Positions 26,144 to 37,344 of a DNA stretch of 64,000 nucleotides are shown in pieces; the first letter of the stretch is position 1; every line of letters starts with the position of its first letter. Below the pieces are notes generated by a model. It ran no database searches. It was given only the letters and a program-made list of their open reading frames with translations, and had not been told where the DNA came from. The position numbers and the translations under genes are program-made. Source of the DNA: Microvirga terrae. GTDB lineage: Bacteria > Pseudomonadota > Alphaproteobacteria > Rhizobiales > Beijerinckiaceae. The DNA lies in contig NZ_CP102845.1 in assembly GCF_013307435.2 (NCBI RefSeq), forward strand, positions 2,781,001 to 2,845,000, in the 5' to 3' direction.

Positions 26144-27253
26144 ATTCAGCCTCGCATTCCCTGCATGATCCTTCGGGGCGGCACCTCGAAGGGCGCCTAT
26201 TTCCTCGCGGAGGATCTTCCGTCCGATCCGGCGCGGCGTGACGCGCTCCTTCTGTCCATCATGGGATCGCCCGATCCGCGCCAGATCGACGGCATGGGCG
26301 GCGCCCATCCGCTCACGAGCAAGATCGCCATCGTGTCGAAGTCGCAGCGTCCGGACTGCGAGGTGGACTTCCTGTTCGGCCAGGTGGTCGTGGACAAGCC
26401 CAAGGTCGACGTCACGCCCAATTGCGGAAACATCCTCGCCGGCGTCGGGCCGTTCGCCATCGAGCGCGGCCTTGTGCCTGTGCGCGGGCCCGTGACGCGG
26501 GTGCGCGTGCACACGGTGAACACCGGCACCATTGCGGAGCTCAGCGTGCAGACGCCCGACGGTCGCGTGGCTTACGGGGGCGACGCGCGCATCGACGGCG
26601 TGCCCGGAACCGCGGCGCCGATCGCCGTCGAGTTCCTGGACGCCGCGGGCTCCGTCTGCGGCTCGCTGCTGCCGACCGGCAACGCCGTCGACCGCGTCGC
26701 CGGAATCGACGCGACCCTGATCGACAACGGCATGCCCGTGGTGGTGCTCGAAGCCGCCTCCGTGGGCCGGACCGGGTACGAGCCCCGCGACGTGCTCGAC
26801 AAGGACACGGAACTCAAGGCGCGCCTCGAGGAGATCCGCCTCGAAGCCGGCCGGCTGATGGGGCTCGGCGACGTCTCGTCCAAGGTCGTGCCGAAGATGG
26901 CCCTGGTGGCGCCGCCGCAAGCGGGCGGGCACGTCTGCACCCGCAGCTTCATCCCCCATGAATGCCATGCCTCCATCGGGGTCTTCGCCGCCGTCACGGT
27001 CGCGACCGCCTGCGTGCTGCCCGGATCGCCGGCGGCCCGCGTCGCCCGGATCCCGTCAGGTCGCGAAAAGACGCTCTCGGTCGAGCACCCGACGGGCGAG
27101 TTCAGCGTCGTGATCGAGGTCGGGGGAACCGAGGCCAGCCCGGTGGTCGAGAAGGCGGGCCTGCTGCGCACCGCGCGCCTGCTCTTCGAGGGCCATGCCT
27201 TCGCGCACGAGGCTCTGGCCGAGGCGCTCGACACCGGCCTGGACGCCGCCTGA
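26144..27253 (+). CDS. galD: 4-oxalomesaconate tautomerase (GalD, PrpF family)
   Basis: A PrpF-fold isomerase of about 369 residues converting keto and enol forms of 4-oxalomesaconate. The family's opening is (M)xxRIPCMxxRGGTSKG; here TIQPRIPCMILRGGTSKG is encoded in frame, but no ATG, GTG or TTG lies between the upstream stop and the internal ATG at 26165. An ATT at 26144 with GGGAG seven bases upstream is therefore the likely start; starting at 26165 would cut off the conserved RIPC. Other motifs: GGAHPLTSKIAIV and NCGNILAGVGPFAIE. It is followed by galB and galC in the same order of action, and preceded by element C. The GalD call is strong; the ATT start is an inference. Confidence 0.88.
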   Translation: MQPRIPCMILRGGTSKGAYFLAEDLPSDPARRDALLLSIMGSPDPRQIDGMGGAHPLTSKIAIVSKSQRPDCEVDFLFGQVVVDKPKVDVTPNCGNILAGVGPFAIERGLVPVRGPVTRVRVHTVNTGTIAELSVQTPDGRVAYGGDARIDGVPGTAAPIAVEFLDAAGSVCGSLLPTGNAVDRVAGIDATLIDNGMPVVVLEAASVGRTGYEPRDVLDKDTELKARLEEIRLEAGRLMGLGDVSSKVVPKMALVAPPQAGGHVCTRSFIPHECHASIGVFAAVTVATACVLPGSPAARVARIPSGREKTLSVEHPTGEFSVVIEVGGTEASPVVEKAGLLRTARLLFEGHAFAHEALAEALDTGLDAA

Positions 27254-27278
27254 ATCAACGCTTTTCCTCGAGGACATC

Positions 27279-28001
27279 ATGAGCACTGGAAAGACCGGAC
27301 TTGTCGTCACCGCCCATCCCGGCGACTTCGTATGGCGCGCGGGCGGCGCCATCGCGCTCCATGCGAAGAAGGGCTATCGCGTGAAGATCGTCTGCCTGTC
27401 CTTCGGCGAGCGCGGCGAGAGCCAGTGGGCCTGGAAGAAGGCCGACGTGTCGCTCGCCGACGTGAAGGCACAGCGCCGCGAGGAGGCCGAGCGCGCCGCC
27501 GAGACGCTCGGGGCCGAGATCGAGTTCTTCGACGCAGGCGACTACCCGCTCCACACCACCCCCGAGATGCTCGACCGGCTCGTCGACGTCTACCGCGAGC
27601 TCAAGCCCTCCTTCGTGCTCACGCATTCCCTGGAGGACCCGTACAACGTGGACCATCCCGAGGCGACGCGTTTCGCCCAGGAGGCCCGCATCATCGCGCA
27701 GGCGGCCGGCCACAAGCCGAGCCCGGACCTCGCCTACAATGCCCCGCCGGTGTTCCTGTTCGAGCCGCACCAGCCCGAGCAGTGCAACTACAAGCCCAAC
27801 GTGATCCTCAACATCGACGACGTGTGGGAGACGAAGCGCAAGGCCTTCGAGATCCTGGCGGCCCAGAAGCATCTCTGGGAATACTACACCCGCGTGGCCC
27901 TGAACCGGGGCATGCAGGGCGGCCGCAACTCGGGCCGGGCCATGACCTACGGCGAGGCCTACCAGCGCATCTTCCCCCAGATCGTCGAGGAACTGGCATG
28001 A
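27279..28001 (+). CDS. galB: 4-oxalomesaconate hydratase, PIG-L/LmbE type (GalB)
   Basis: A 240-residue LmbE/PIG-L-fold zinc protein. In Pseudomonas putida the hydratase GalB of gallate catabolism belongs to this fold rather than to the amidohydrolase LigJ family, and the neighbours here (galD before, galC after) give the same assignment. Likely zinc ligands are His in TAHPGDFVW (the family usually has AHPDD; the first Asp is Gly here) and His in NVDHPEATR. Start at the ATG at 27279 with GAGGACATC before it. It overlaps galC by 4 bases. A deacetylase role, usual for the fold, is unlikely in this setting. Confidence 0.85.
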   Translation: MSTGKTGLVVTAHPGDFVWRAGGAIALHAKKGYRVKIVCLSFGERGESQWAWKKADVSLADVKAQRREEAERAAETLGAEIEFFDAGDYPLHTTPEMLDRLVDVYRELKPSFVLTHSLEDPYNVDHPEATRFAQEARIIAQAAGHKPSPDLAYNAPPVFLFEPHQPEQCNYKPNVILNIDDVWETKRKAFEILAAQKHLWEYYTRVALNRGMQGGRNSGRAMTYGEAYQRIFPQIVEELA

Positions 28002-28690
28002 AGCCCGTCGTCGTCACCAACATTCCGCGCGTCGATCAGTCCATGGTCGATCGCCTCGCCGAGCTCGGCACCGCGACCACCCACGAGGCCATGGGCCGCG
28101 TCGGCCTGCTAAAGCCCTACATGCGGCCGATCTGGGCCGGCGCCCAGGTGGCCGGCAGCGCCGTGACGGTGCTCGCCCAGCCCGGCGACAACTGGATGAT
28201 CCATGTGGCGGTCGAGCAGTGCCGGCCGGGCGACATTCTGGTCGTCGGCGTGACCACGGACAACACGGACGGGATGTTCGGCGACCTGCTGGCAACCTCC
28301 CTGAAGGCCCGCGGGGTGGTCGGCCTCGTGATCGATGCCGGCGTGCGCGACGTGAAGACCCTGACCGAGATGGGCTTCCCCGTCTGGTCCCGCGCCGTTT
28401 CCGCGAAGGGCACCGTGAAGGCGACCCTCGGCTCGGTGAACGTTCCGGTGGTCTGCGCCGGCGCCCTGGTGAAGCCCGGCGACGTGATCGTGGCCGACGA
28501 CGACGGCGTCGTGGTGGTGCCGCGCCGGGAGGCCGAAGCCGTTGCCGTCGCGGGGGAGGCACGTGTCGCCACCGAGGGATCGAAGCGCGAGACCCTCGCG
28601 TCCGGCGTGCTGGGCCTCGACCTCTACAAGATGCGCGAGCCGCTGGCGAAGGCGGGTCTCACCTATGTCGAATACAAGGACGAGGACTGA
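27998..28690 (+). CDS. galC: 4-carboxy-4-hydroxy-2-oxoadipate aldolase (GalC/LigK, RraA-like)
   Basis: A 230-residue RraA-fold class II aldolase that splits 4-carboxy-4-hydroxy-2-oxoadipate into pyruvate and oxaloacetate. It has the expected substrate/metal loop [24 protein letters not shown] with Arg and Asp at its end, and the N-terminal [16 protein letters not shown]. It starts with ATGA overlapping the galB stop, so hydratase and aldolase are coupled. This is the last step of the 4,5-cleavage pathway and completes the route to central metabolism. Confidence 0.92.
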   Translation: MKPVVVTNIPRVDQSMVDRLAELGTATTHEAMGRVGLLKPYMRPIWAGAQVAGSAVTVLAQPGDNWMIHVAVEQCRPGDILVVGVTTDNTDGMFGDLLATSLKARGVVGLVIDAGVRDVKTLTEMGFPVWSRAVSAKGTVKATLGSVNVPVVCAGALVKPGDVIVADDDGVVVVPRREAEAVAVAGEARVATEGSKRETLASGVLGLDLYKMREPLAKAGLTYVEYKDED

Positions 28691-28724
28691 CGGTCACAGG
28701 TCCCTTAATCAGCGGTGCACACAC

Positions 28725-29543
28725 ATGAGCCTCGAGATCGCCTTCATCGGCTATGGAGAAGTCGGACAGCTTTTTGCCTACCAGCTCGCGGGCAAGCCGG
28801 GCGTGCGGATCAGGGTCTACGACATCCTGTTCGACGATCCCGGCAAAGGTCCGGAGCTGCGGCGGCGGGCTCTGGCGGCGGGCGTTCACGCCGCGGACGG
28901 CCCGGCGGATGCGTGCCGGGGGGCCGGCATCGTGATCTCCGCCGTCACGGCGGACTCGGCCGTCGCGGCGGCCGAACAGGTGGCGCCGCATCTTCATGCC
29001 TCGCAGATCTATGTCGACCTGAACTCGGTCTCTCCCGCCACCAAGGAGCGGGTGGCGAAGCCCATGCGGGACCGGGGCGCCGACTTCGTCGAGTTCGCCG
29101 TCATGGCGCCCGTGAAGGAGCCGGGACTCGCGGTTCCGATCCTGAGCGGCGGCGAAAGAGCCGCGGAGGTTTCGGCCCGCCTCAACGATCTCGGCATGCG
29201 GATCACCCCGGTCAGCACCGGGATCGGCACTGCGTCCGCCACGAAACTGTGCCGCAGCATCGTGATCAAGGGCATGGAGGCCCTGATGGTGGACTTCTCG
29301 CTGGCGTCCGACAAGGCCGGCGTCATGCCGGCCGTCCTGGCGAGCCTGACGGCCTCGTATCCGGGCATGGACTGGGAAAATCTGGCCAGGACCATGATGT
29401 CCCGCGTGCGCCAGCACGGCATCCGGCGCGCGGCGGAAATGCGCGAGGCGAGCCGCATGATCGACGAGCTCGGCCTCGACGGCTCCCTGGCGAGCGCCAT
29501 CGCGGACCGCCACGAGAGTTTCGCCAAGGCCGACAAGACGTAA
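28725..29543 (+). CDS. NAD(P)-dependent dehydrogenase, 6PGDH/beta-HAD-like with DUF1932 C-terminus
   Basis: A 272-residue protein with an N-terminal Rossmann fold (IAFIGYGEVGQLFAYQL), DLNSVSPATKERVA, and a helical C-terminal domain with CRSIVIKGMEALMVDF characteristic of DUF1932 proteins. The start at 28725 (MSLEIAF) is chosen because the longer frame is antisense noise. It follows galC by 34 bases. The pathway needs an enzyme to oxidise 4-carboxy-2-hydroxymuconate-6-semialdehyde to PDC; the usual LigC (Gfo/Idh/MocA fold) is not found in the window, so this gene is the best local candidate. That role is inference only. Confidence 0.82.
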   Translation: MSLEIAFIGYGEVGQLFAYQLAGKPGVRIRVYDILFDDPGKGPELRRRALAAGVHAADGPADACRGAGIVISAVTADSAVAAAEQVAPHLHASQIYVDLNSVSPATKERVAKPMRDRGADFVEFAVMAPVKEPGLAVPILSGGERAAEVSARLNDLGMRITPVSTGIGTASATKLCRSIVIKGMEALMVDFSLASDKAGVMPAVLASLTASYPGMDWENLARTMMSRVRQHGIRRAAEMREASRMIDELGLDGSLASAIADRHESFAKADKT

Positions 29544-29612
29544 GAAGTCCGCGGTCGAAAACACTCCGCGTCATGGCCGGCCTTCCCGATCCGGTGAGGC
29601 CGAGCCGGAAAC

Positions 29613-30901
<1,289 letters not shown>

Positions 30902-30927
30902 GCTGATGCAGGACGGATCGACCCGAC

Positions 30928-31821
30928 GTGACCATCGCCGACATTCCAACCTACGCGCTCTATGGAGAATCCGGCGAGGATCCGGCGGCGGACTGGGTTC
31001 ATTGCGAGACCATCCAGGTCCGCAGCCGCTTGCACAATTACAGGATCCTGCCGCACCGGCACGAGCGGCTATTCCAGATCCTGCATCTCGCGGCCGGGAC
31101 GGCGGAGATCGTGATCGACGGCCGGAGCACAGGATTGACCGGCCCTGCCCTCGTGGCCCTGCCCCCGATGAGCGTGCACGGCTACGCCTTCTCGCCGGAC
31201 GTCGCGGGAACGGTCCTCACGCTGTTCGACAGCCGCCTGTCCCAGATCCTCGCGGACATGCATGGTGTCCGCGAGACGTTCCGGTCGGTTCAAGTGGCCG
31301 ATCTCGGCGAGCATGAGGACATCAGCCGCACGCTGAGCCGAGACATCGCGTGCCTCGCGGAGGAGTTCGGCGGGCGCGGACACGGGCGTTCCGAGGCGAT
31401 CCAGGCCCGGCTGATGCTGATCCTGATCGCGATCCATCGCCTGCTGGGCTCGGCGGCCGCTCCCGGCCACAACGGGTCCGGGCGCCCGGCCCTCCGGCAC
31501 GCCCTGCGCTTCCGGGAACTCGTCGACCGGGATTTCCGCAGCCACCAGCCGATCGACGCCTATGCCCGCAGGCTCGGCCTGACGGCGCCCCATCTCAACC
31601 GTATCTGCCGCGAGCATCTCGGCGACACCGCGCTCGGAATCGTGCACCAGCGGATCGTCCTCGAGGCGAAGCGCTACCTGACCTTCACCACCATGAGCGC
31701 CAAGGAGATCGCGCTGACCCTGGCCTTCGACGACCCGGCCTATTTCGCCCGCTTCTTCAAGCAGAGGACCGGGCTCGCGCCCCTCGCCTTTCGGGCCCTG
31801 CAGCAGAGCGCCATGGCCTGA
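30928..31821 (+). CDS. pobR: AraC-family regulator of pobA
   Basis: A 297-residue regulator with an N-terminal cupin-like ligand domain (LPHRHERLFQILHLAAGTAEIVIDG) and a C-terminal double helix-turn-helix (IDAYARRLGLTAPHLNRICREHLGDTA and SAKEIALTLAFDDPAYFARFFKQRTG). Start at a GTG (30928). Divergence from pobA is the arrangement known for AraC-type PobR/PobC activators of 4-hydroxybenzoate hydroxylase, so 4-hydroxybenzoate is the likely effector. The symbol is by position and family rather than by close sequence recognition. Confidence 0.87.
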   Translation: MTIADIPTYALYGESGEDPAADWVHCETIQVRSRLHNYRILPHRHERLFQILHLAAGTAEIVIDGRSTGLTGPALVALPPMSVHGYAFSPDVAGTVLTLFDSRLSQILADMHGVRETFRSVQVADLGEHEDISRTLSRDIACLAEEFGGRGHGRSEAIQARLMLILIAIHRLLGSAAAPGHNGSGRPALRHALRFRELVDRDFRSHQPIDAYARRLGLTAPHLNRICREHLGDTALGIVHQRIVLEAKRYLTFTTMSAKEIALTLAFDDPAYFARFFKQRTGLAPLAFRALQQSAMA

Positions 31822-31875
31822 CCCTCGCCAGAACCCGCGCAGGTCCCCGGCGTTACCCAGCGAAGGAGCCAGTTC

Positions 31876-32043
31876 ATGTCGGATACCGATCGGAAGAATC
31901 CCGGGGACGAGGATGTGCCGGGCGCCAAGCAGACCGGAGAAAACGTCTGCCCCACCTGCGACGGATCCGGCAGCGTCGGGCAGAAACCATGCCCGGATTG
32001 CGGCGGCTCCGGGCGGGTCACCGTGATCGTCGGCGATGCCTGA
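31876..32043 (+). CDS. Small DnaJ-type zinc-finger protein
   Basis: A 55-residue ORF with GAAGGAG seven bases before its ATG. A Gly/Asp-rich start is followed by two CxxCxGxG motifs (CPTCDGSGSVG and CPDCGGSGRV), the zinc-binding repeat of DnaJ, with no J domain. Four cysteines could bind one zinc. Such mini DnaJ-zinc-finger proteins are widespread in rhizobia-like bacteria with no fixed role. It follows pobR by 54 bases in the same direction and converges on pcaB, whose stop lies 7 bases away. Coding is likely from the motif and ribosome site. Confidence 0.75.
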   Translation: MSDTDRKNPGDEDVPGAKQTGENVCPTCDGSGSVGQKPCPDCGGSGRVTVIVGDA

Positions 32044-32049
32044 CGGAGG

Positions 32050-33120
32050 TCAGGTCTCGACGGCTTTCGAGGGCGCGAAGGTGATGCCGGCGATCAGTCC
32101 CTGAGCCCTGCTCAGGGCTGCGGCGGCTGAAACCACCATCGGCGGCAGCACCATCCATTCCAGCGTCCAGGCCGCACCGGAGCGCTCGCCCTCGTGCACG
32201 AGAGCCTGATGCAGGGTGCCGAGCATTCCGGCATTGAAGCGGGCCAGCGCGACGAGCACCTCGGCGGGCACCGGATTGGACTTGTGCGCCATGGCCGACG
32301 AGCCTCCGCCCGCGGCGAGCTTCACCTCGCCGACCTCGTTCTGCGCCATCAGGGCGACGTCCTGCCCGAGCTTGCCGAGAGTGCCCGTGAGCAGCGACAG
32401 GAACGCCCCGAACTCGCCGATCCTGTCGCGCTGGGAATGCCACGATGGAGCGAGGCCGAGCCCCAGGGTTTCGGCCATCTGGCCGGCGACCGCGTCGCCG
32501 TGCTGTTTCAGCTCACCGCGGGTTCCGATCGGGCCGCCGAGCTGAACGACGAGCAGGCGGAGAGCGAGGTCCTGCAGGGCCTGCCGGTGCCGCTCCAGGG
32601 GCTGGAGCCAGGTGTCGATCTTGTCGGACGCCGTGAACGGAAGCGCCCGCTGCATCCGGGTATGGGCCATGAGGCGCACGGCGCCGTCCCGGCGCTTCAG
32701 GCCGTCGAGGGAATGGATCAGCGTATCGAGCCGGTGCCCGAGGATCTCGACGACGCTCTTCAGGCGGAGGACCAGGGCGGTGTCGATGATGTCCTGGCTG
32801 GTCGCTCCCAGATGCACGGCTTTCGCATGGGGCTCGCCCACGGCGGCGCGCAGCTGCCTGACGAAATCCGGAACGATCACACCGTCGCGGGCGAGGCCCT
32901 CGGCGAGTTTGCCCCAGTCCGCCTGGAAGGCGCCACAGACCTCGACGATCCGGCGCCCGGCGTCCCCGGCGATCAGCCCGACCTTGGCCTCGGCCTCGGC
33001 CAGGGCAGATTCGACCCGCAGCATGGCCGCGAGTTCGGCCTCGTTGGAAAAGAACGCCTCAACCGCCTCGTCGCCGACGAGGGCCTGCAGGACGGGACGG
33101 GGGAGCGTGTGCATCGTCAC
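32050..33120 (-). CDS. pcaB: 3-carboxy-cis,cis-muconate cycloisomerase (PcaB)
   Basis: A 356-residue fumarase/aspartase-superfamily enzyme converting carboxymuconate from PcaHG into 4-carboxymuconolactone. It has AVHLGATSQDIIDTA in the first conserved region and the superfamily signature GGSSAMAHKSNPV near residue 275. It is shorter than some homologues (about 450) at the C-terminus, as is usual for the alphaproteobacterial form. Last gene of the 13-gene operon, starting 10 bases after pcaF. A second ATG two codons in is an equally possible start. Confidence 0.93.
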   Translation of the reverse strand: MTMHTLPRPVLQALVGDEAVEAFFSNEAELAAMLRVESALAEAEAKVGLIAGDAGRRIVEVCGAFQADWGKLAEGLARDGVIVPDFVRQLRAAVGEPHAKAVHLGATSQDIIDTALVLRLKSVVEILGHRLDTLIHSLDGLKRRDGAVRLMAHTRMQRALPFTASDKIDTWLQPLERHRQALQDLALRLLVVQLGGPIGTRGELKQHGDAVAGQMAETLGLGLAPSWHSQRDRIGEFGAFLSLLTGTLGKLGQDVALMAQNEVGEVKLAAGGGSSAMAHKSNPVPAEVLVALARFNAGMLGTLHQALVHEGERSGAAWTLEWMVLPPMVVSAAAALSRAQGLIAGITFAPSKAVET

Positions 33121-33130
33121 GGACCTCGCG

Positions 33131-34333
<1,203 letters not shown>

Positions 34334-34334
34334 C

Positions 34335-35123
34335 TCAAGTCCCCTTCTTGCCGCCGTGAGCTTTCTCGGTCCGGGCCTGAAGCTCGCGCAGGGTGGTGAG
34401 TTCGAGGTCGGTCGGCGGAGGCGTCTCCTCGAGGCGCTCGGAGAATCGCACCGTCCAGCCGCAGGTTTCCTGCACCATATCCCGGGTCACGCCGCGATGC
34501 ATCGACACCACGGTGAATTCCTTGGTCTCCGGATCCGGCTTCCAGATGGCCAGATCCGTGATCAGGAGCGTCGGGCCCTTCGTGGTGATGCCGAGCCGCT
34601 CGCGGTGGTTGCCGCCGTCGCCATGGCCGAACGACGTGTAGAAGTCGATCTTGTCCACCATGCCGCGGGTCGCCTGCTTCATGGTGATGAACACCTCCTT
34701 GCAGGAACTGGCGATCTCCGGCGCGCCGCCGCCGCCGGGCAGGCGCACCTTGGGCTTGTGATAATCGCCGATCACCGTGGTGTTGATGTTGCCGAAGCGG
34801 TCGAGCTGGGCGGCGCCCAGGAACCCGATGGAGATGCGCCCGCCCTGGAGCCAGTAGCGGAACATCTCCGGCACGGACACGGTCGTCACGGCGGTCTCGC
34901 ACAGCTCGCCGTCGCCGATGGAGAGCGGGAGCACGTTCGGCGCCGTGCCGATGGTGCCGCTCTCGTAGATCAGGGTGATGTCCGGCGCATGGGTCAGGCG
35001 CGCGACGTTGCAGGCGGCGGACGGCGCCCCGATGCCCACGAAGCAGACATCGTCGTTGGACAGGGCCCGGGCCGCCGCGATGGTCATCATCTCGTTGGGC
35101 GTGAAATCCGACAGGCTGGTCAT
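34335..35123 (-). CDS. pcaJ: 3-oxoadipate CoA-transferase subunit B (PcaJ)
   Basis: A 262-residue CoA-transferase beta subunit. The active-site Glu is in LIYESGTIG, and LPGGGGAPEIASSCKEVFI follows. It begins at the ATG at 35123, overlapping the pcaI stop by ATGA; an upstream in-frame extension is a shadow of pcaI. With PcaI it moves CoA from succinyl-CoA to beta-ketoadipate. The length and YESG motif are closer to the glutaconate CoA-transferase-like type common in Hyphomicrobiales than to the Pseudomonas enzyme. Confidence 0.92.
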   Translation of the reverse strand: MTSLSDFTPNEMMTIAAARALSNDDVCFVGIGAPSAACNVARLTHAPDITLIYESGTIGTAPNVLPLSIGDGELCETAVTTVSVPEMFRYWLQGGRISIGFLGAAQLDRFGNINTTVIGDYHKPKVRLPGGGGAPEIASSCKEVFITMKQATRGMVDKIDFYTSFGHGDGGNHRERLGITTKGPTLLITDLAIWKPDPETKEFTVVSMHRGVTRDMVQETCGWTVRFSERLEETPPPTDLELTTLRELQARTEKAHGGKKGT

Positions 35124-35971
35124 GCTTGCAATCCCTTCACGCGCTGGGCGAACACCTCGGGCCCCTGGTCGAGCACGTTCTCCTTCATCCAGGCGGTGAA
35201 GAGATCGCGGTCGGCCGAGATCTTGTCCCATTCGAGATAGGCGGCGTTGTCGCGATCGTAATAGCCGTGGGTGTAGGAGGGATGCGCCCCGCCGGGCACC
35301 TGCGCGATGGACGTGACGGTCCAATGCGGCAGCACGCAGAGATTGGGATGGAGGTCGTCGAAATCCTCCACGATCTCCTCGACCGTCACCACCGAGCGCT
35401 TGGCCGCGAGCACGGCCTCCTTCTGCACGCCGATGATGCCCTCCACCAGCACGTCGCCGCGCCGGCTTGCCTTCTGGGCGTGGATGACGGCGACATCCGG
35501 ACGGTGCGCCGGCACGGCCGCCAGCTCCTCGCCGGTGAACGGGCAGACGATGCTCTTGATTGCCGGATTGACCTCCTTCAGGCCCGCCCCGCGATAGCCG
35601 CGGAACACCGCGCAGGGCAGGCCCGCCGCGCCCGCCTCGTAGGCGTTGGCCATGGCGGCATGGCTGTGCTCCACGGTCTCGATGGCGCGGGGCCAGGCGT
35701 TCTCGATGGCATCGCGCATGCGGCGCAGCAGGCCGACGCCGGGATTGCCCGCGTAGGAGAAGATCACCTTCTTCACCAGACCCATGCCGATCATCTGGTC
35801 GTAGACGATGTCCGGGGTCATGCGGATGACGGTGAGGTCCCGGATCCCCTGGCGGATCACCTCGTGGGCGGCCGCATGGGGGATCAGGTGGGTGAACCCT
35901 TCGAAGGCGACCGTGTCGCCCTCGCGCAGGTTCTCGGCGACGGCCTCCTTGAGGCTCTGGAACTTGGCCAT
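35120..35971 (-). CDS. pcaI: 3-oxoadipate CoA-transferase subunit A (PcaI)
   Basis: A 283-residue CoA-transferase alpha subunit, starting MAKFQSLKEAVAENLREGD, with GFTHLIPHAAAHEVIRQG and RGYRGAGLKEVNP as family segments. GAGAG lies before the ATG. Together with PcaJ it forms the transferase; a 21-base gap separates it from pcaG upstream. No catalytic Glu is expected in this subunit. Confidence 0.92.
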   Translation of the reverse strand: MAKFQSLKEAVAENLREGDTVAFEGFTHLIPHAAAHEVIRQGIRDLTVIRMTPDIVYDQMIGMGLVKKVIFSYAGNPGVGLLRRMRDAIENAWPRAIETVEHSHAAMANAYEAGAAGLPCAVFRGYRGAGLKEVNPAIKSIVCPFTGEELAAVPAHRPDVAVIHAQKASRRGDVLVEGIIGVQKEAVLAAKRSVVTVEEIVEDFDDLHPNLCVLPHWTVTSIAQVPGGAHPSYTHGYYDRDNAAYLEWDKISADRDLFTAWMKENVLDQGPEVFAQRVKGLQA

Positions 35972-35992
35972 GATATGCTCTCGGGTCGGCGA

Positions 35993-36619
35993 TCAGATGT
36001 CGAAGAACACGGTTTCCTTGTCACCCTGGAGATGGATGTCGAAGGTGTAGGCCGGCAGACCGTTCTCTTCGCCGCGGGTGGCGATCAGGGTGGGGATCCG
36101 GTTCTTGCGGGCGATCTGGGCGAGCATCGGGCATTCGGCGTTGGCCGCCTCCTCGTCGGAGAAATACAGGCGCGTGTGCAGCCCGATATTGATGCCGCGC
36201 GCGACGATCCAGACCGTGATGTGCGGGGCCATCATCCGTCCATCCCGGAACGGCACGCGGCCCGGCTTGACGGTCTCGAAGCGGTATTCGCCCGTGGCGC
36301 CGTCGCAGGGCTGACGGCCCCATCCGACGAAGTTCGGATCGGCCTTGCCGCGGGTCTCCTCGGGGCTGTTGTAGAGCCCCTCGGCATCCGCCTGCCAGAT
36401 CTCCACGAGGGCATCGCGCAGGACGTCGCCGGCGCCGTCGAAAATGCGGCCCTTCACGATGATGCGCTCGCCCTTGGTCTCCGGGCCGACCAGCACCAGT
36501 CCGAGATCCTCGTTCCAGACGCCGGTGATTTCGACCCAGTTCGGGTTCGTGCCGATATGGACATAGGGTCCCGCCGTCTGCGAGGGCGTCTCTTTCAGGA
36601 AATCGAGCTTCTGAACCAT
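35993..36619 (-). CDS. pcaG: Protocatechuate 3,4-dioxygenase alpha subunit (PcaG)
   Basis: A 208-residue intradiol dioxygenase alpha chain (QTAGPYVHIGTNP near the start, ALVEIWQADAEGLYNSPEE). It lacks the complete Tyr/His iron set, which sits in PcaH, as is normal for alpha chains. Its ATG shares one base with the pcaH stop (TGATG), matching the need for equal amounts of both subunits. A frame extending to 36904 is a shadow of pcaH. Confidence 0.94.
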   Translation of the reverse strand: MVQKLDFLKETPSQTAGPYVHIGTNPNWVEITGVWNEDLGLVLVGPETKGERIIVKGRIFDGAGDVLRDALVEIWQADAEGLYNSPEETRGKADPNFVGWGRQPCDGATGEYRFETVKPGRVPFRDGRMMAPHITVWIVARGINIGLHTRLYFSDEEAANAECPMLAQIARKNRIPTLIATRGEENGLPAYTFDIHLQGDKETVFFDI

Positions 36620-37344
36620 CAGTTCCCCTCCATCCGGTTCTCGAACATGGTCGAGCGGCGGCCGCGCAGGACGATGTCGAATTTGTAGGCGAGCGAATCC
36701 ATCGGCAGGGTGTTCTGCCGGTCGAGCGCCGCGATGAGCTGTTCCACGGCGGCCCTGTCGGGCACCGTCATGGCGATCGGGTCCTGCCAGATCATCGGGT
36801 CGCCCTCGAAATAGCACTGGGTGATCAGGCGCTGCGCGAAGGCGTGGCCGAAGATCGAGAAATGGATATGCGCCGGGCGCCAGTCGTTCACGCCGTTCGG
36901 CCACGGATAGGCGCCGGGCTTGATGGTGCGGAACCAGTAGTGTCCCTCCTCGTCCGTGATCATGCGCCCGCAGCCGCCGAAATTCGGGTCGATGGCCGCG
37001 AGATAGGTTTCCTTCTTGTGGCGGTAGCGCCCGCCGGCATTCGCCTGCCAGAACTCCACCAGGGCGCCGGGTACCGGACGGGCATTCTCGTCGAGCACCC
37101 GGCCGTAGACGACGATGCGCTGCCCGATGGCCTCGCCGGTCTTCGCGTAGTTGCGGATCAGGTCGTTGTCCAACGGGCCGATCTTGGAATGCCCGAACAC
37201 CGGACCGGTCGATTCCGAGAGCGTGTTCTCGAGAGAGATCAGCGCCTGCTGCGGCGCGCGCAGCACCGAGGTCTTGTAGGACGGCGTGAAGGCCGGCGGA
37301 TGCCAGGTCCGGTCACGCTGGAAATATTGGCCGTTGTCACTCAT
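36619..37344 (-). CDS. pcaH: Protocatechuate 3,4-dioxygenase beta subunit (PcaH)
   Basis: A 241-residue beta chain carrying the Fe(III) site: Tyr in GGRYRHKK, Tyr in [10 protein letters not shown] and the two His in [11 protein letters not shown]. It opens protocatechuate between the hydroxyls to 3-carboxy-cis,cis-muconate. The N-terminal half has the expected substrate-facing [14 protein letters not shown]. Start at 37344 (MSDNGQYFQ), overlapping pcaC by 8 bases. Confidence 0.95.
   Translation of the reverse strand: MSDNGQYFQRDRTWHPPAFTPSYKTSVLRAPQQALISLENTLSESTGPVFGHSKIGPLDNDLIRNYAKTGEAIGQRIVVYGRVLDENARPVPGALVEFWQANAGGRYRHKKETYLAAIDPNFGGCGRMITDEEGHYWFRTIKPGAYPWPNGVNDWRPAHIHFSIFGHAFAQRLITQCYFEGDPMIWQDPIAMTVPDRAAVEQLIAALDRQNTLPMDSLAYKFDIVLRGRRSTMFENRMEGN

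Noticed and set aside
27279..28001. PIG-L-fold protein considered as a sugar deacetylase
   Set aside because: Position between galD and galC and the known PIG-L-type GalB make the hydratase role far more likely.
32039..32054. CCTGAC-GGAG-GTCAGG hairpin between the zinc-finger gene and pcaB
   Set aside because: Only 6 bp, overlaps the pcaB stop and has no T tract on either strand; too weak to call a terminator.
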